Notes under the pieces: generated by a model
The model's database searches: none
The model's input: only the letters and a program-made list of their open reading frames with translations
What the model was told of the DNA's origin: nothing
Shown: positions 9,601 to 17,790 of the stretch, piece by piece
How the letters are laid out: each line of letters opens with the position of its first letter
How positions within the stretch are numbered: the stretch's first letter is position 1
Program-made: the position numbers and the translations under genes
Assembly (NCBI GenBank): GCA_947472765.1
Contig: CANJCM010000027.1
Location: 1-51,236, forward strand
Source: Opitutia bacterium
Lineage (GTDB): Bacteria; Verrucomicrobiota; Verrucomicrobiia; Opitutales; Opitutaceae
Length of the DNA stretch: 51,236 bases
Reading direction: 5' to 3'

Positions 9601-10474
9601 CAAAGACCGACTGCTGCGCGTCCTGCACCCGCTGGTTCAGCCGGCCGCGCTGCGCGCGTTGCCCGGCGAGGCCCTCCTCCTGTTCGTCGAGGGCCGCCCG
9701 CCGCGACAGCGACTCGGCGCGCAGGCCCGTGACCCGGCTCTCGAGATCGGTGAGCGTGGCCGTCAGCGCTGCATGATGAAATCCGTTCCAGGCCAGCGCG
9801 TGGTGCCGCAGCCGGTGATTGAGCCGCTTGTACCGCATCGCCTTGGCGGCCTGGCGGCGGAGGCTGCCAATCTGGCGCGAGACTTCGCCGATCACATCGG
9901 CGACGCGGGCCAGATTCTGATCGGTGAGACCTAGCTTCTGCATCGCCTCCCGGCGCTGCGATTTGTACTTCGTGATTCCGGCCGCCTCTTCGAACACCGC
10001 GCGGCGCTCCTCGGGCTTGGAGGACAGAATCTGATCGATCTGGCCCTGCGCCATGATCGAGTAGCTGGTCCGGCCGACGCCGGTGTCCATGAACAGCTTT
10101 TGAATGTCCTTCAGCCGGCACGCCTGGCCGTTGAAAAAGTACTCGCTCTGACCGTCGCGGTGCACGCGACGCATGATCTCGATTTCGTGAAACTCGCTGC
10201 CGAGCTGCTTCTCGCAATCGGTCAGGAGCAGCGCGACCTCGCACAACTGCGCCGGCTTCCGGGTGTCCGCGCCCTCGAAAATGACGTCCTGCATCTTGCC
10301 GCCGCGCAGCGCCTTCGCGCTCTGCTCGCCCAGCACCCAGCGAATCGCGTCCGCGATGTTCGACTTGCCGCAGCCGTTGGGCCCGACGACCGCGGTGACG
10401 CCGGGTTCGAAGCGAAGCGTGGAGTTGTCAGCGAAACTTTTAAAGCCGTGAAGCCTGAGGGCTCGGAGATACAT
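6647..10474 (-). CDS. smc: Chromosome segregation ATPase SMC
   Basis: This 1275-residue protein is the SMC subunit of bacterial condensin, which organises and segregates the chromosome. Order of domains: N-terminal ATPase half with Walker A GPNGCGKS (residues 31-38); a first coiled coil; a hinge near residues 520-660 (VSPIMQGLAVKAEFGRAIEAI, later DRRGFIYGG); a second coiled coil; then the conserved MGAVNLVAIEEYAEL segment, the ABC signature LLSGGQKTL near 1155 and Walker B CLLDELDAPLDE near 1180. A charged, Ala/Pro-rich low-complexity insert (DEEEDESAPAPAAPAA, then PKRRRKARAAR) lies just before the C-terminal head, roughly residues 970-1020. It is divergent from the gene at 10597, with a 122-bp gap. 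Confidence 0.97.
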   Translation of the reverse strand: MYLRALRLHGFKSFADNSTLRFEPGVTAVVGPNGCGKSNIADAIRWVLGEQSAKALRGGKMQDVIFEGADTRKPAQLCEVALLLTDCEKQLGSEFHEIEIMRRVHRDGQSEYFFNGQACRLKDIQKLFMDTGVGRTSYSIMAQGQIDQILSSKPEERRAVFEEAAGITKYKSQRREAMQKLGLTDQNLARVADVIGEVSRQIGSLRRQAAKAMRYKRLNHRLRHHALAWNGFHHAALTATLTDLESRVTGLRAESLSRRAALDEQEEGLAGQRAQRGRLNQRVQDAQQSVFDLRSQKEAAENGANLARIRRTGLEDRLDSSRRNLEELEMQLREVAAQVDTGAQDKQLQLELLGGSDAVFQQRNREQAIVEGELSKLEQELNQAKFQLLQFESTVARLRTDCSGYEVDQKTSAHKHDSLAQELEGVRQQQAAAAQAAAEVEARLEAALAEKSRVHGEAATAQQTITDLTREFREAQRKLLDIDRQLTQRTARLRLLQQLQEKWEGFGEGAKAVLQGRLEAALAGARVSPIMQGLAVKAEFGRAIEAILGSAAEAISVSDAATAKRILAQLETEQIGSACLQVGEWGATAPAAAIPEGAPLIAAIGALDDTATAHPALSVLRECYVADDLETFLNYWQANPGFSFLAVATRRGDLIDRRGFIYGGHHSSKRAAHSIVQREIELRETAKALVEDQNAHDLQKAAIDVLNTQLAEAEQTLEQRRADVLTASQTLATVQAEQRNAQRQVDDVAGRLARMEAELTALERAKDEAHARWEKAQAGLAEADALVTAQRERIHQLETRITEVRTERDVKRESLAQARLELAERRQKVEVIDRGLGEMERRRQQLSELLVQRQTEIESWTEQTSELEQASASQTARAAELAETLTVAQGQVEAARNELTVVERAINELEASQHTVRDTAQSALEELNRHELKLSESRQRAQFIAEDVTREFQLAIADIDWKHQLWHAEDEPAGLQVLDLDEEEDESAPAPAAPAAEGAAVAEAAPKRRRKARAARGEPTAEDLAALDQTDWAAVKGEVDALRQRLNSMGAVNLVAIEEYAELKQRHDFLQGQVNDLTTAKAELIKAIDEINLTSQQQFNVTFEQIKKNFEYTFQTLFGGGRAHLELVQAEDILESGIEIVAQPPGTKLKGITLLSGGQKTLTAVALLFALYMVKPSPFCLLDELDAPLDESNIGRFTELLKKFVNESQFIIITHNKRTVSAASAIYGVTMEERGVSKTVSMRFNHERGEPEAAGRNLAESVVGARAPTANPVSA

Positions 10475-10596
10475 GCAGGAGAGGCCGGAATTCAGACGCC
10501 GTCATCTCATGCGGCAAACGGAAAAAAATTATTCGCATCGAGGGAAACGCAGGCTTGCGCGCGCCTGTTGGCACGCCCACACGCTAAGCGCTGGGC

Positions 10597-11859
10597 ATGC
10601 GCGGCTACCGCCTCTTCACGGTCCTCGTCTTCATCGCGGTCACGGCCGTCGGGACCCTCATGACCACGCGCGGTTACATGGCGACGTGGATGATGTGGAA
10701 CTTCTCGCCCATGCCCCAGCCCTTCTCCGACTTTCTCGTCATCACCGCCGGCGCCGAGTCCCGCCGCGAGGGCCACGATCCGCTCGTCGACAACGTCCGC
10801 GATCCGTGGAAGCGGCTGATGAACTACCCGCGCATCTGGCAGCAACTCGAGCGCCTCGGCGTGGATCAAAGCCACACGGTCCCAATCGGCCTCGGCCTGG
10901 TGGGTGCCTTTCTGATCTCCATGTTGCTCTGGCCCGGCGAAGCTACCGTCGGCACCGCGTTCGTGCTGATGGCCGGCCTGCTGTCGCCACCCGTCATGAT
11001 GGCGATGGAGCGCGGCAACATCGAACTGGTCGTGTTCGCTCTCAGCGCCCTCGCGATCTGGACCGTCCGGCGTCCGCTCGTCTCGGCGAGTTTCGTACTC
11101 ATGGCGATGGTGCTGAAACTATTTCCGCTCGCGGGCATCCTCATCCTCGTCCGGGCCGGCCGGCGTCGCTTCCTCCAGATTTTCGCCGCCGCGATCGCCC
11201 TGACGGGGATCTACGTGGCGTTCAGTTACCGCGACCTGCTGGCCATCGATAACGGAACTCCGCGCTCGAGCATCTTCTCCTATGGCATCCACGTCGCGGC
11301 CTTCATGGCGTCGGAGCGCAAGTTACCCTTCTCCCCCGCGCTGTGGAACGCCACTTTGCATGGTCTCCGAATCCTCGCGGTCCTCATTCTCGTCGCCGGA
11401 TTCGCCCTGGATCGCCTGCGGCCCGCGCCGGCCATCCCGGAGGAGGAGACGCCGCACCGGGACGCCTTTCGTCTCGGGGCTGCGATCTACACGGGGACCT
11501 TTTTCCTCGGGAACAACTGGGACTACCGGATGATTTTCCTGTTGTTCATCCTGCCGCAGCTTTGGACCTGGAGCACCCATCGAAGCGGAGTCCTCCGCCT
11601 GCCGGCGGTGATCACACTCTTGATGGCAGGCACCTCGCTCTGGTCGTGGTGCATCGAGCCGCGCTTTGCCCGGCTGCCGCACGGCGCGGAAGCGTGGGTG
11701 TGGATCGACGAAGTCGCGAACTGGCTCCTCTTCGCTGGACTCGGGTACCTTGCGATTGCGACGCTGCCCGCGTGGCTGACGAGTTTCTGGCGCCGGCGCG
11801 CCGTGGCGGCCGTGGACGAGCCGGTTGCCGCCGCCCAGTCCGCCGTCTCCACCTCCTAG
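10597..11859 (+). CDS. GT87 (DUF2029)-like polytopic membrane glycosyltransferase
   Basis: The 420-residue product is a polytopic membrane protein with about nine or ten hydrophobic segments. The MAMERGNIELVVFAL segment matches the ERG(N/Q) motif that follows an early membrane span in GT87 mannosyltransferase-like proteins, and the acidic YFSDF-like loop is represented by QPFSDFLVITAGAE after the first span. Known members use polyprenyl-phosphate sugars as donors and act on the outer face of the membrane; donor and acceptor here are unknown. The C-terminus is an alanine-rich cytoplasmic tail. It is divergent from smc and converges on the other glycosyltransferase-like gene at 11990, with repeats between the two. 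Confidence 0.7.
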   Translation: MRGYRLFTVLVFIAVTAVGTLMTTRGYMATWMMWNFSPMPQPFSDFLVITAGAESRREGHDPLVDNVRDPWKRLMNYPRIWQQLERLGVDQSHTVPIGLGLVGAFLISMLLWPGEATVGTAFVLMAGLLSPPVMMAMERGNIELVVFALSALAIWTVRRPLVSASFVLMAMVLKLFPLAGILILVRAGRRRFLQIFAAAIALTGIYVAFSYRDLLAIDNGTPRSSIFSYGIHVAAFMASERKLPFSPALWNATLHGLRILAVLILVAGFALDRLRPAPAIPEEETPHRDAFRLGAAIYTGTFFLGNNWDYRMIFLLFILPQLWTWSTHRSGVLRLPAVITLLMAGTSLWSWCIEPRFARLPHGAEAWVWIDEVANWLLFAGLGYLAIATLPAWLTSFWRRRAVAAVDEPVAAAQSAVSTS

Positions 11860-11904
11860 GGCCGGCAAAATGTGGCGTCAGCCAAACCGGGCGTGGACGA
11901 GCCC

Positions 11905-11981
11905 CGCCCCTACGGAATTTCGTCCCCATTTCGACTGGGATTCGAAGAGGTTTTGTAGGGGCGCGCCTCGTGCGCGCCCGC
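11905..11981. repeat. Intergenic palindromic repeat, GTAGGGGCG family
   Basis: The right half, about 11955-11981, is a hairpin that starts GTAGGGGCGCGCCTCGTGCG. The left half carries the inverted short form GCCCCTAC, so the whole fills the gap between two convergent genes. Very similar right halves recur at about 20464-20489 and 24437-24461. It probably also acts as a bidirectional transcription end. Confidence 0.65.
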
Positions 11982-11989
11982 TTTTCTTC

Positions 11990-13567
11990 TCATCGGTCAG
12001 CCGTCCTTCGGATCCCGTGAACAATGAAATAATGCTCCCGCGAACGGTGGTACGTCAGCAGCGTGCAGGGCGGCAGATCGGGGAACGTTCCAGGATCCTC
12101 GGCCACTTTCCGCGCGTCGAAGCGTTCGAGGAACTGTCGCAGATATTCCCGCGTGAAGTCGTCGTGGTAGTCCGACACCCGCACGAGCAATGGCTTCGGA
12201 TGCTCGCGGAGTTCCGCTGCGACCTCGTCCAGCTGAGCTTCGGCCAGGAACAGCGTCGAGAGCCAGCCGGCCTCCGGGTATTGCGACCTCACCGTTTGTT
12301 CAAACGCGGCGTGGCGTCCGTCGGCCTGCCCGGAAAATTCCAAGCCGACCAACCGGCCGGTGACCTCGAGCGGACGCAGCACGAGCAACCCGAACAGCAA
12401 GGTCGTGGCGATCCAACCCGATCGGCCGCACAGTCGAAACCTCTGCCTCACCTCTTCCGCGACCGTGCAGACGCCCAGCGCGGCCACGATTAGAAACAGC
12501 GGCACGAGGTGACTGAGGTTCCGTTCGAAGAACACGCTGCGCGTCGCGAAATATCCCGCGAACACCACGACCGGTCCGACCAGTAATCCGAGTTCGGGCC
12601 AGCGCCGCGTCCGCGCGAGCGTCACCCCACCGACGAGGAAGGCCGCGATCGCCGCCCAGCCAAACGTCGCACCCGTGTAGCGAATCAGGAGATCCGCCAC
12701 CATGCCGCCGTCGAAATGCGAGTGCGGCGGATGCAATCCCGCGTACTGCTCCGTCAGGTGCCGGACGCCATTGGCAAACGCCGCCGGGTGCACGACCGCT
12801 CCGGGCGCGCCGCAGATGAATCCGAGTGCCATCGCGAAAGGGAGCAGTGCGCCCACCGTTTTCCTCGGTCCCGTGGTTGCCGCGAGGATCGGCACGAGGA
12901 GCACGAAGCCGAGCAACAGCATCGAAATCTTCGCCGCCACGAGCAGGCCGAGCCCGAAGGCCGCCGCCAGCACGGGCCCCGCGGAAAGCTGCGGCCGGGG
13001 CCAGCACCAGCCAACCGTGGCGAGCGTGAGCACCGTGACGAAAGCCTCAGGCCGCGCGTAATGCGCATCCTGCACCAGGATCGGCGCCACCGCGACGAGC
13101 GCCGCGGCGAGCAGCGCGGCCGGGGACCCCAGGCCACGCCGGGCCAGGCACCAAGTTTGAACGATGACCACCACCGCGAGCAGCACCGAGAAGAATCGAT
13201 AAACCGGCAGGCCGTTCGCCGCCGACCGCCACTCCGCCGTGCCGGGCCACAGCTTCACGCCGCGGTAGAAAAAGTACGTGGCGTAAAGGTGGGACGAAAA
13301 ATTGTACTGATCGTAGCGCAGCAGCGGCTCGAGGTTCGCCTTCGCCCAGTTCGTATCCCAGTCGCCCGACCGCCGCATGTAGCCGACCACCTCGACGGTG
13401 ATCGTCTCGTCGGGATGTCCGTACGGCCGCTCGTAGAAAGAACCGCGCAACATCGCGCCCAGCAGGAGCAGCAGTCCGAGGAGCCAGTATGCGCGGCGGG
13501 AGGCTCGAGGCGGGTGAGGACACCCGCCCTCCATGGGCTTCGGCCCTCCCTCGGACAGCACGGACAT
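11990..13567 (-). CDS. GT39/ArnT-like polytopic membrane glycosyltransferase
   Basis: The product of up to 525 residues has about ten membrane spans. After the first span comes GSFYERPYGHPDETI, matching the outer-face acidic loop (H-P-D-E) of PMT/ArnT-type GT-C glycosyltransferases, and DAHYARPEAF resembles the second conserved loop. The C-terminal 100 residues form a soluble domain. It would transfer a sugar from a polyprenyl-phosphate donor; the substrate is not evident. The start is doubtful. The frame opens at an ATG at 13567, 21 bp after the upstream FAD oxidase stop, and a second ATG at 13534 lies inside a dispersed hairpin repeat that encodes EGGCPHPP in this protein. Either the repeat has become part of the N-terminus or translation starts downstream of it. 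Confidence 0.7.
   Translation of the reverse strand: MSVLSEGGPKPMEGGCPHPPRASRRAYWLLGLLLLLGAMLRGSFYERPYGHPDETITVEVVGYMRRSGDWDTNWAKANLEPLLRYDQYNFSSHLYATYFFYRGVKLWPGTAEWRSAANGLPVYRFFSVLLAVVVIVQTWCLARRGLGSPAALLAAALVAVAPILVQDAHYARPEAFVTVLTLATVGWCWPRPQLSAGPVLAAAFGLGLLVAAKISMLLLGFVLLVPILAATTGPRKTVGALLPFAMALGFICGAPGAVVHPAAFANGVRHLTEQYAGLHPPHSHFDGGMVADLLIRYTGATFGWAAIAAFLVGGVTLARTRRWPELGLLVGPVVVFAGYFATRSVFFERNLSHLVPLFLIVAALGVCTVAEEVRQRFRLCGRSGWIATTLLFGLLVLRPLEVTGRLVGLEFSGQADGRHAAFEQTVRSQYPEAGWLSTLFLAEAQLDEVAAELREHPKPLLVRVSDYHDDFTREYLRQFLERFDARKVAEDPGTFPDLPPCTLLTYHRSREHYFIVHGIRRTADR
13509..13535. repeat. CCATGG-ended hairpin repeat inside the start of a coding region
   Basis: The hairpin GGCGGGTG-AGGA-CACCCGCC is followed by CTCCATGG. 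The same design (inverted GC stem, then CTCCATGG) is seen at about 17661-17688, 24405-24431 and 41113-41139, and related GACGGTG hairpins are at 17735-17763 and 33808-33834. Here it overlaps the predicted first codons of the membrane glycosyltransferase. Confidence 0.65.
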
Positions 13568-13588
13568 GAGTGCGAGACCAGCCGCCGC

Positions 13589-15025
13589 TTACTTGTGATC
13601 CCAGGGCAGCTTGATCGCCAGCCGCGGGTGCTTCCACACTTGGAAGACGTCGAACATCTTCCCGGGATTCAGTATGCCATTCGGATCGAGCGCATCCTTG
13701 ACCGCCCGCATCGCCCGGACCTGCGCGGGAGAATGTTGAATGCGGAGGAACGGTGACTTCGCGAGGCCGATGCCGTGCTCGCCGGAAATCGCACCCCCCA
13801 GGGCCACGACCGTCTTCATGAGCTGCTGCACCGCCGCCTCCGCGGCGCGCCGCTCCTTCGGATTCTCGCGGTGATACATGATGTTCACGTGGAGATTCCC
13901 GTCGGCAAGATGGCCGAACGTCGGAATGTGCAGGCCGGACTCGCGCTTCAGTCGCTTCAGGAATTTCGCGAACGCGACATAGTTCTTCATCGGGACCACG
14001 ATGTCCTCGTTCAACTTCGAGTCGCCGAGCTCGAACATCGCGCCGGAACACTTGCGCCGCACCGCCCAGAGCTCCTCGGCCTCCGCCCGGTTGCGCGCCA
14101 CGCGATGCGCCGTCGCGTGCTCCGCGGCCCATGCGAGCATCGTTGCCCGCTGCTCCCGCACTTCGGCTTTCGAGCCGGCAAGTTCGAGCAACAGGACGGG
14201 CCGTCCCGACTGGCCGGCGAAGACCACCTTGCCCGTGGCCCGCTCGGCGCAGAGCACGCTCTCGCGATCGAGGAACTCGCAGATCGCCGGCTGCACCCGC
14301 GAACGGAAGAGCGCGAGCGCCGCCTCGAGCGCCGCGGTCTCATCGCGGAACGACGTCAGCAGCGTCCAGCGTTCGGCCGGCGCGGGAATCAGTTTCAGCA
14401 CCGCACCCGTGATAATCCCGAGCATGCCCTCGCTGCCGATCCAGAGATCGCGCAGGTTGAAGCCGGCGGAAAATTTCTTGGTCGCCGTGCCCCACTGCAC
14501 CGCTTCGCCGGTCGGTAGGTAACCGCGGAGCGAGATCACGAAGTCACGCGTCACGCCATACTTCCCGCCATGCATGCCGCCGGCGTTGCACGCGATGTTG
14601 CCGCCAATGGTGCAGTATTCCTTCGAGGACGGATCGGGCGGATAAAACCAGCCCACGGCCGCGGCGGCCTCCTGGATGTCGCCGACCTTCGCGCCGGTCT
14701 GCACGTGGGCCATGCCCGCGTCGCGGTCGATCGCGATCGTGTTCAGCCCGAGCATGTCGACCACCCAGCCGCCCTTCACCGGCGTCGCCGCACCGGTCAA
14801 CGTGGTGCCGCGGCCGCGGGTCGTCACCGGCACGCGATGCTTGTTGGCCAGCTCGAGGACCACGCCGACGTCGGCTTCACGCCGCACCTTGATCACGGCG
14901 GCGGGGACGAACGGAATCTTCGCGCTGTCGAACGAGGCCTCGCGCCGGGACGCCTCGTCGGTTTTGACGACGCGGGATCCGAGACGGCGTTTCAGGGCGG
15001 CGGTGGCAACGGTGACGGAGGCCAT
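13589..15025 (-). CDS. GlcD-type FAD-linked 2-hydroxyacid oxidase/dehydrogenase
   Basis: This 478-residue flavoprotein belongs to the FAD-binding PCMH/oxidase C-terminal family that contains glycolate oxidase GlcD and D-lactate dehydrogenase. The FAD-binding core is visible in TTRGRGTTLTGAATPV and CTIGGNIACNAGGMHGGKYG, and the substrate domain in FGHLADGNLHVNIMY and AISGEHGIGLAKSPFL, ending DPNGILNPGKMFD. It should oxidise a 2-hydroxyacid such as glycolate or D-lactate and pass electrons to a membrane carrier. The ATG at 15025 was chosen (MASVTVATAALKRRL); the frame continues upstream, but that part encodes repeat-derived sequence. No GlcE or GlcF partner is adjacent, so it may act alone or with the Fe-S protein near 42 kb. 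Confidence 0.9.
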   Translation of the reverse strand: MASVTVATAALKRRLGSRVVKTDEASRREASFDSAKIPFVPAAVIKVRREADVGVVLELANKHRVPVTTRGRGTTLTGAATPVKGGWVVDMLGLNTIAIDRDAGMAHVQTGAKVGDIQEAAAAVGWFYPPDPSSKEYCTIGGNIACNAGGMHGGKYGVTRDFVISLRGYLPTGEAVQWGTATKKFSAGFNLRDLWIGSEGMLGIITGAVLKLIPAPAERWTLLTSFRDETAALEAALALFRSRVQPAICEFLDRESVLCAERATGKVVFAGQSGRPVLLLELAGSKAEVREQRATMLAWAAEHATAHRVARNRAEAEELWAVRRKCSGAMFELGDSKLNEDIVVPMKNYVAFAKFLKRLKRESGLHIPTFGHLADGNLHVNIMYHRENPKERRAAEAAVQQLMKTVVALGGAISGEHGIGLAKSPFLRIQHSPAQVRAMRAVKDALDPNGILNPGKMFDVFQVWKHPRLAIKLPWDHK

Positions 15026-15085
15026 GATCGATTTCCCGAATGAACCGCCGCGTCGGCGCGCGCAAGCCCGGGCGTGGGGCAGCAG

Positions 15086-15220
15086 CCACAGATGGACCCA
15101 AATGGACCCAGATGAGAGCAATCGCTCCAATCTCAATCTCCGAGCCGACTAAACACAAAGGCACGAAGACGCAGAGAATCCGATCCGGTTGAACTCGGTG
15201 CCTCGGTGTCTCGGTGATTA
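15086..15220. repeat. Short-period intergenic repeats (10-bp and 8-bp families)
   Basis: This fills most of the 305-bp gap between divergent genes. At about 15086-15115 a 10-bp period is seen (GATGGACCCA repeated, family GATGGACACA). At 15149-15180 an 8-bp period is seen (GCACGAAG, ACGCAGAG), answered in inverted orientation at 15194-15220 by CGGTGCCT, CGGTGTCT, CGGTGATT. The rest of the gap shows no recognisable promoter. Confidence 0.7.
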
Positions 15221-15330
15221 ATCGCCGTGCTCCTGGGCAAATTTTGTGCAGGTGATTTCCGGTTGCGGGGCCGATGCGCATGCGTCACGGCGAAAGGCTG
15301 CCGCCGCCTGCGCGAATCACGCTTTTCCTC

Positions 15331-16233
15331 ATGAGCACGTTTCACCTCCACCCCAGCCTGCCCCCCATCAGCCCCATCTGCCTCGGTGGCTCCACCTTCG
15401 GCCGCGAGATTCCGCAGGACGCCTGCTTCGCCCTGATGGACGGCGCGGTGGAGCGCGGCATCACGCTCATCGACACCGCCGCCATGTACGGCGCCGGGGT
15501 GTCGGAGAAAATTGTCGGGGCCTGGCTCGCCTCACGCCGGCCCGCGCCGGGTTCGCTGAACATCGCGACCAAGATTTATCCGCCGTTTACCGCCGCCGCG
15601 ATCGACAGCGCGGTCGCCGGGTGCGCCCAGCGGCTGGGGGTGGAAACGATCGACCTGCTTTATTTCCACAAGTGGGACGCCGGGGCCGAAACCGCGGAGG
15701 CGCTGCGGGCGCTCGACGGACTCGTCCGCTCCGGCCGGGTGCGGGCGCTGGGCGTGAGCAACTTCACGGCGGCGCAGTTGCGCTTCGTGCTGACGGTGCA
15801 GGCGCAGCTCGGACTCACGCCTTTCCGCGCCCTCCAGAACGTGAACAACCTCGCCGTGCATGAAGTCGACGCCGCACTCACCGCGCTGTGCGCCGCCCAC
15901 GGCGTGGCGATTATCACCTACAGCCCGATCGGGGCCGGTTATCTCACCGGTAAACATCGCGGCGGCGTCGCCCCCGGCTCGCGTTTCGACGTGGCCCCGG
16001 GACACCAGCCGATCTACTTCAAGCCCGGCCCCGAACGCCGGCTCGCGAAACTGGCGGCAGTCGCCGAGCGCACCGGAAAAACGATGGCGCATCTGGCCCT
16101 CGCCTGGGCGATGCACCGTCCCGGCGTGACCTCCGTGCTCGTCGGTGGTCGGACGCCCGTGCATCTCGATCAAGCGTTCACGGCGCTCGCGCACAACGAC
16201 CCGGCGCTGTTTGCGGAGCTGGAGGCGGATTGA
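15331..16233 (+). CDS. Aldo/keto reductase
   Basis: The 300-residue product is an NAD(P)H-dependent aldo/keto reductase with the usual (beta/alpha)8 barrel. The catalytic tetrad is visible as Asp48 and Tyr53 (in IDTAAMYGAG), Lys81 (in IATKIYPP) and His112 (in LLYFHKWD). Other family marks are RALGVSNFTAAQL and ITYSPIGAGYLTG, and the nucleotide-binding end is TSVLVGGRTPVHLDQ. The substrate is unknown; relatives reduce sugar aldehydes or oxidise sugars such as L-fucose or D-threo-aldose. The ATG at 15331 (MSTFHLHP) was preferred to one at 15274 because the upstream residues fall in the intergenic region. Confidence 0.92.
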   Translation: MSTFHLHPSLPPISPICLGGSTFGREIPQDACFALMDGAVERGITLIDTAAMYGAGVSEKIVGAWLASRRPAPGSLNIATKIYPPFTAAAIDSAVAGCAQRLGVETIDLLYFHKWDAGAETAEALRALDGLVRSGRVRALGVSNFTAAQLRFVLTVQAQLGLTPFRALQNVNNLAVHEVDAALTALCAAHGVAIITYSPIGAGYLTGKHRGGVAPGSRFDVAPGHQPIYFKPGPERRLAKLAAVAERTGKTMAHLALAWAMHRPGVTSVLVGGRTPVHLDQAFTALAHNDPALFAELEAD

Positions 16234-16308
16234 GAAACTCATCCGCGTAATGTACTCCGAAGTTGGCAAGGTCGCTCGCGCCGTGAGCAACCGTGTAAAA
16301 GTCCTCTG

Positions 16309-16437
16309 TCATTCTGAGCGAAGCGAAGAATCCATGCGGTCGAGTGAGCGTCAGGCGTGGATTCTTCGCTTCGCTCAGAATGACAAAGAGAGGGGCGGGG
16401 CAAGAATTGGTCCCTGCCCTCACGGGCAGGGCTACGG
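16309..16437. repeat. Palindromic repeat TCATTCTGAGCGAAGCGAAG and a second hairpin
   Basis: TGTCATTCTGAGCGAAGCGA at about 16308 is answered by its reverse complement ending near 16384, around a spacer of about 25 bp. A single arm of the same family lies near 38669. A separate hairpin (CCCTGCCC-TCA-CGGGCAGGG, 16413-16431) follows. Together they fill the 252-bp gap and could end transcription of the aldo/keto reductase gene. Confidence 0.7.
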
Positions 16438-16485
16438 CGACCCCCGAATTCCGGAATCCGAGTCTCTCTTATCTTTCCCACTCCC

Positions 16486-17502
16486 ATGAATTCCGCCCAA
16501 CGCCTGATGTTCGTCTCGTCGCCCTCCGCCCCGCGCGTCGAGCTCGAGTCGTTTCCCATTCCCGTTCCCCAGGCCGGGCAGGTGCTCGTCCGCAACACCC
16601 ACTCGCAGGTCAGCGCCGGCAGCGAATCGAACTTCCTGCGGTTCGGGCCGCAGTCCTATGGCCTGCCGGAAAGCGCGCTCCGCGCCAACATCGGCTACAT
16701 GACGGTCGGCCGCATCCTCGCGATCGGCCCCGGCGTCACCGGTTTTGCGATCGGCGATCGCGTGACCACGGCGGCCGGCCACTCCAGTCACGCGCTGATC
16801 GATGTCACGCCGACCGCGGCGATCGATCCCGTCCCGGACGGAACGCCGGACGAGGCCGCGGGTTTCGCCGCGCTCGGCGATGTGGCGCTGCACGGCGTAC
16901 GCCGCGCGCAGATCCAGATTGAGCAATCCGTCGCGATTTTCGGGATGGGCATCGTCGGGCAACTCGTCCTGCAGTTTGCCCGCTGCTCCGGCGCGCACCC
17001 CATCATCGCGATCGATCTCGTCGACGAACGCCTCGAACTGGCCCGGCGCAGCGGCGCGACCCATGTCATCAACCCGTCGCGCGAGGACGTCGTCGCCCGG
17101 GTCAGAGAAATCACGCGAGGTGCCGGCGCCGAGGTCGTGTTCCACTGCGCTCAGGCTGCCAGCATCCTGCAAACGACGATGGAATGCGCCTCCGACCGCG
17201 GCACCGTCGTTCTCACGGGCAGTCCTCCCGGCACGGCCACGATCCGGTTGAAGGAGGAATTGCTGCGCAAGGAGCTCAAGCTCACGGGCACCTACGAAAC
17301 GGGCATGACGGTCCCGCACGCCTACTGGCCCTGGACTCGACAACGCAACCGCCGCTCCTTCCTGCGGATGGTCGCCTCCGGCCAACTCCATCTCGGGCAC
17401 CTGCTCACGCATGTCGTGCCGGCCACGGACGCTCCCGGAATCTACGACCTCGTCCTCCGCGGCAGCACTGGCTGGCTCGGAATCGTCTTCCGCTGGGAGT
17501 AG
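16486..17502 (+). CDS. MDR-superfamily (zinc-type) dehydrogenase
   Basis: The 338-residue protein is a medium-chain dehydrogenase/reductase. The N-terminal GroES-like domain includes VLVRNTHSQVSAGSESNFLR, typical of the subgroup with a SAGSE/SAGTE motif in place of the catalytic zinc cysteine. The Rossmann fold is at about residues 150-170 (VAIFGMGIVGQLVLQFA), followed by the NAD-selecting acidic residue in IIAIDLVDERLELARR. No structural-zinc cysteine lobe is visible, so it is probably zinc-independent. The substrate is unknown; sugar alcohols or BchC-like substrates are the nearest family precedents. The following gene is 560 bp away, so it appears to be a single-gene unit. Confidence 0.85.
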   Translation: MNSAQRLMFVSSPSAPRVELESFPIPVPQAGQVLVRNTHSQVSAGSESNFLRFGPQSYGLPESALRANIGYMTVGRILAIGPGVTGFAIGDRVTTAAGHSSHALIDVTPTAAIDPVPDGTPDEAAGFAALGDVALHGVRRAQIQIEQSVAIFGMGIVGQLVLQFARCSGAHPIIAIDLVDERLELARRSGATHVINPSREDVVARVREITRGAGAEVVFHCAQAASILQTTMECASDRGTVVLTGSPPGTATIRLKEELLRKELKLTGTYETGMTVPHAYWPWTRQRNRRSFLRMVASGQLHLGHLLTHVVPATDAPGIYDLVLRGSTGWLGIVFRWE

Positions 17503-17521
17503 CGCGCCGGCCGCCGGCGCG

Positions 17522-17556
17522 CGATTTTGGATTTTGGATTCTCGATTTTGGATTGG
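17522..17556. repeat. 7-bp-period array, GATTTTG family
   Basis: Units read GATTTTG, GATTTTG, GATTCTC, GATTTTG, GATTGGT without gaps. The same five-unit design, including the odd GATTCTC unit in third place, recurs at 33659-33693 and 44305-44342 and inverted at 44482-44519. Confidence 0.8.
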
Positions 17557-17790
17557 TTGAAGCGCGTTCCGCCGCCCGACACGCCCGCAAAAAAGTCACC
17601 CAACACACCCCGCGCTTCGGGCACCCCTCTCCAGCCGGAACGATGCCGTGAAACGAAATCGGCGGGTGTGGGCACCCGCCCTCCATGGTAGTCGGATCGT
17701 TCAGACTTCCGTTCGCTCTCCTCTCCAAGAGCAATCCATGGAGGGACGGTGCCCCCACCGTCCAGGGCTTCCCAACCTGCGACGGAACGT

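Noticed and set aside
16178-16598. Small open frames across the palindromes after the aldo/keto reductase gene, and similar ones at 17442-17949, 34083-34436 and 46061-46624
   Set aside because: They are translations of intergenic repeats, without ribosome binding sites or family likeness.
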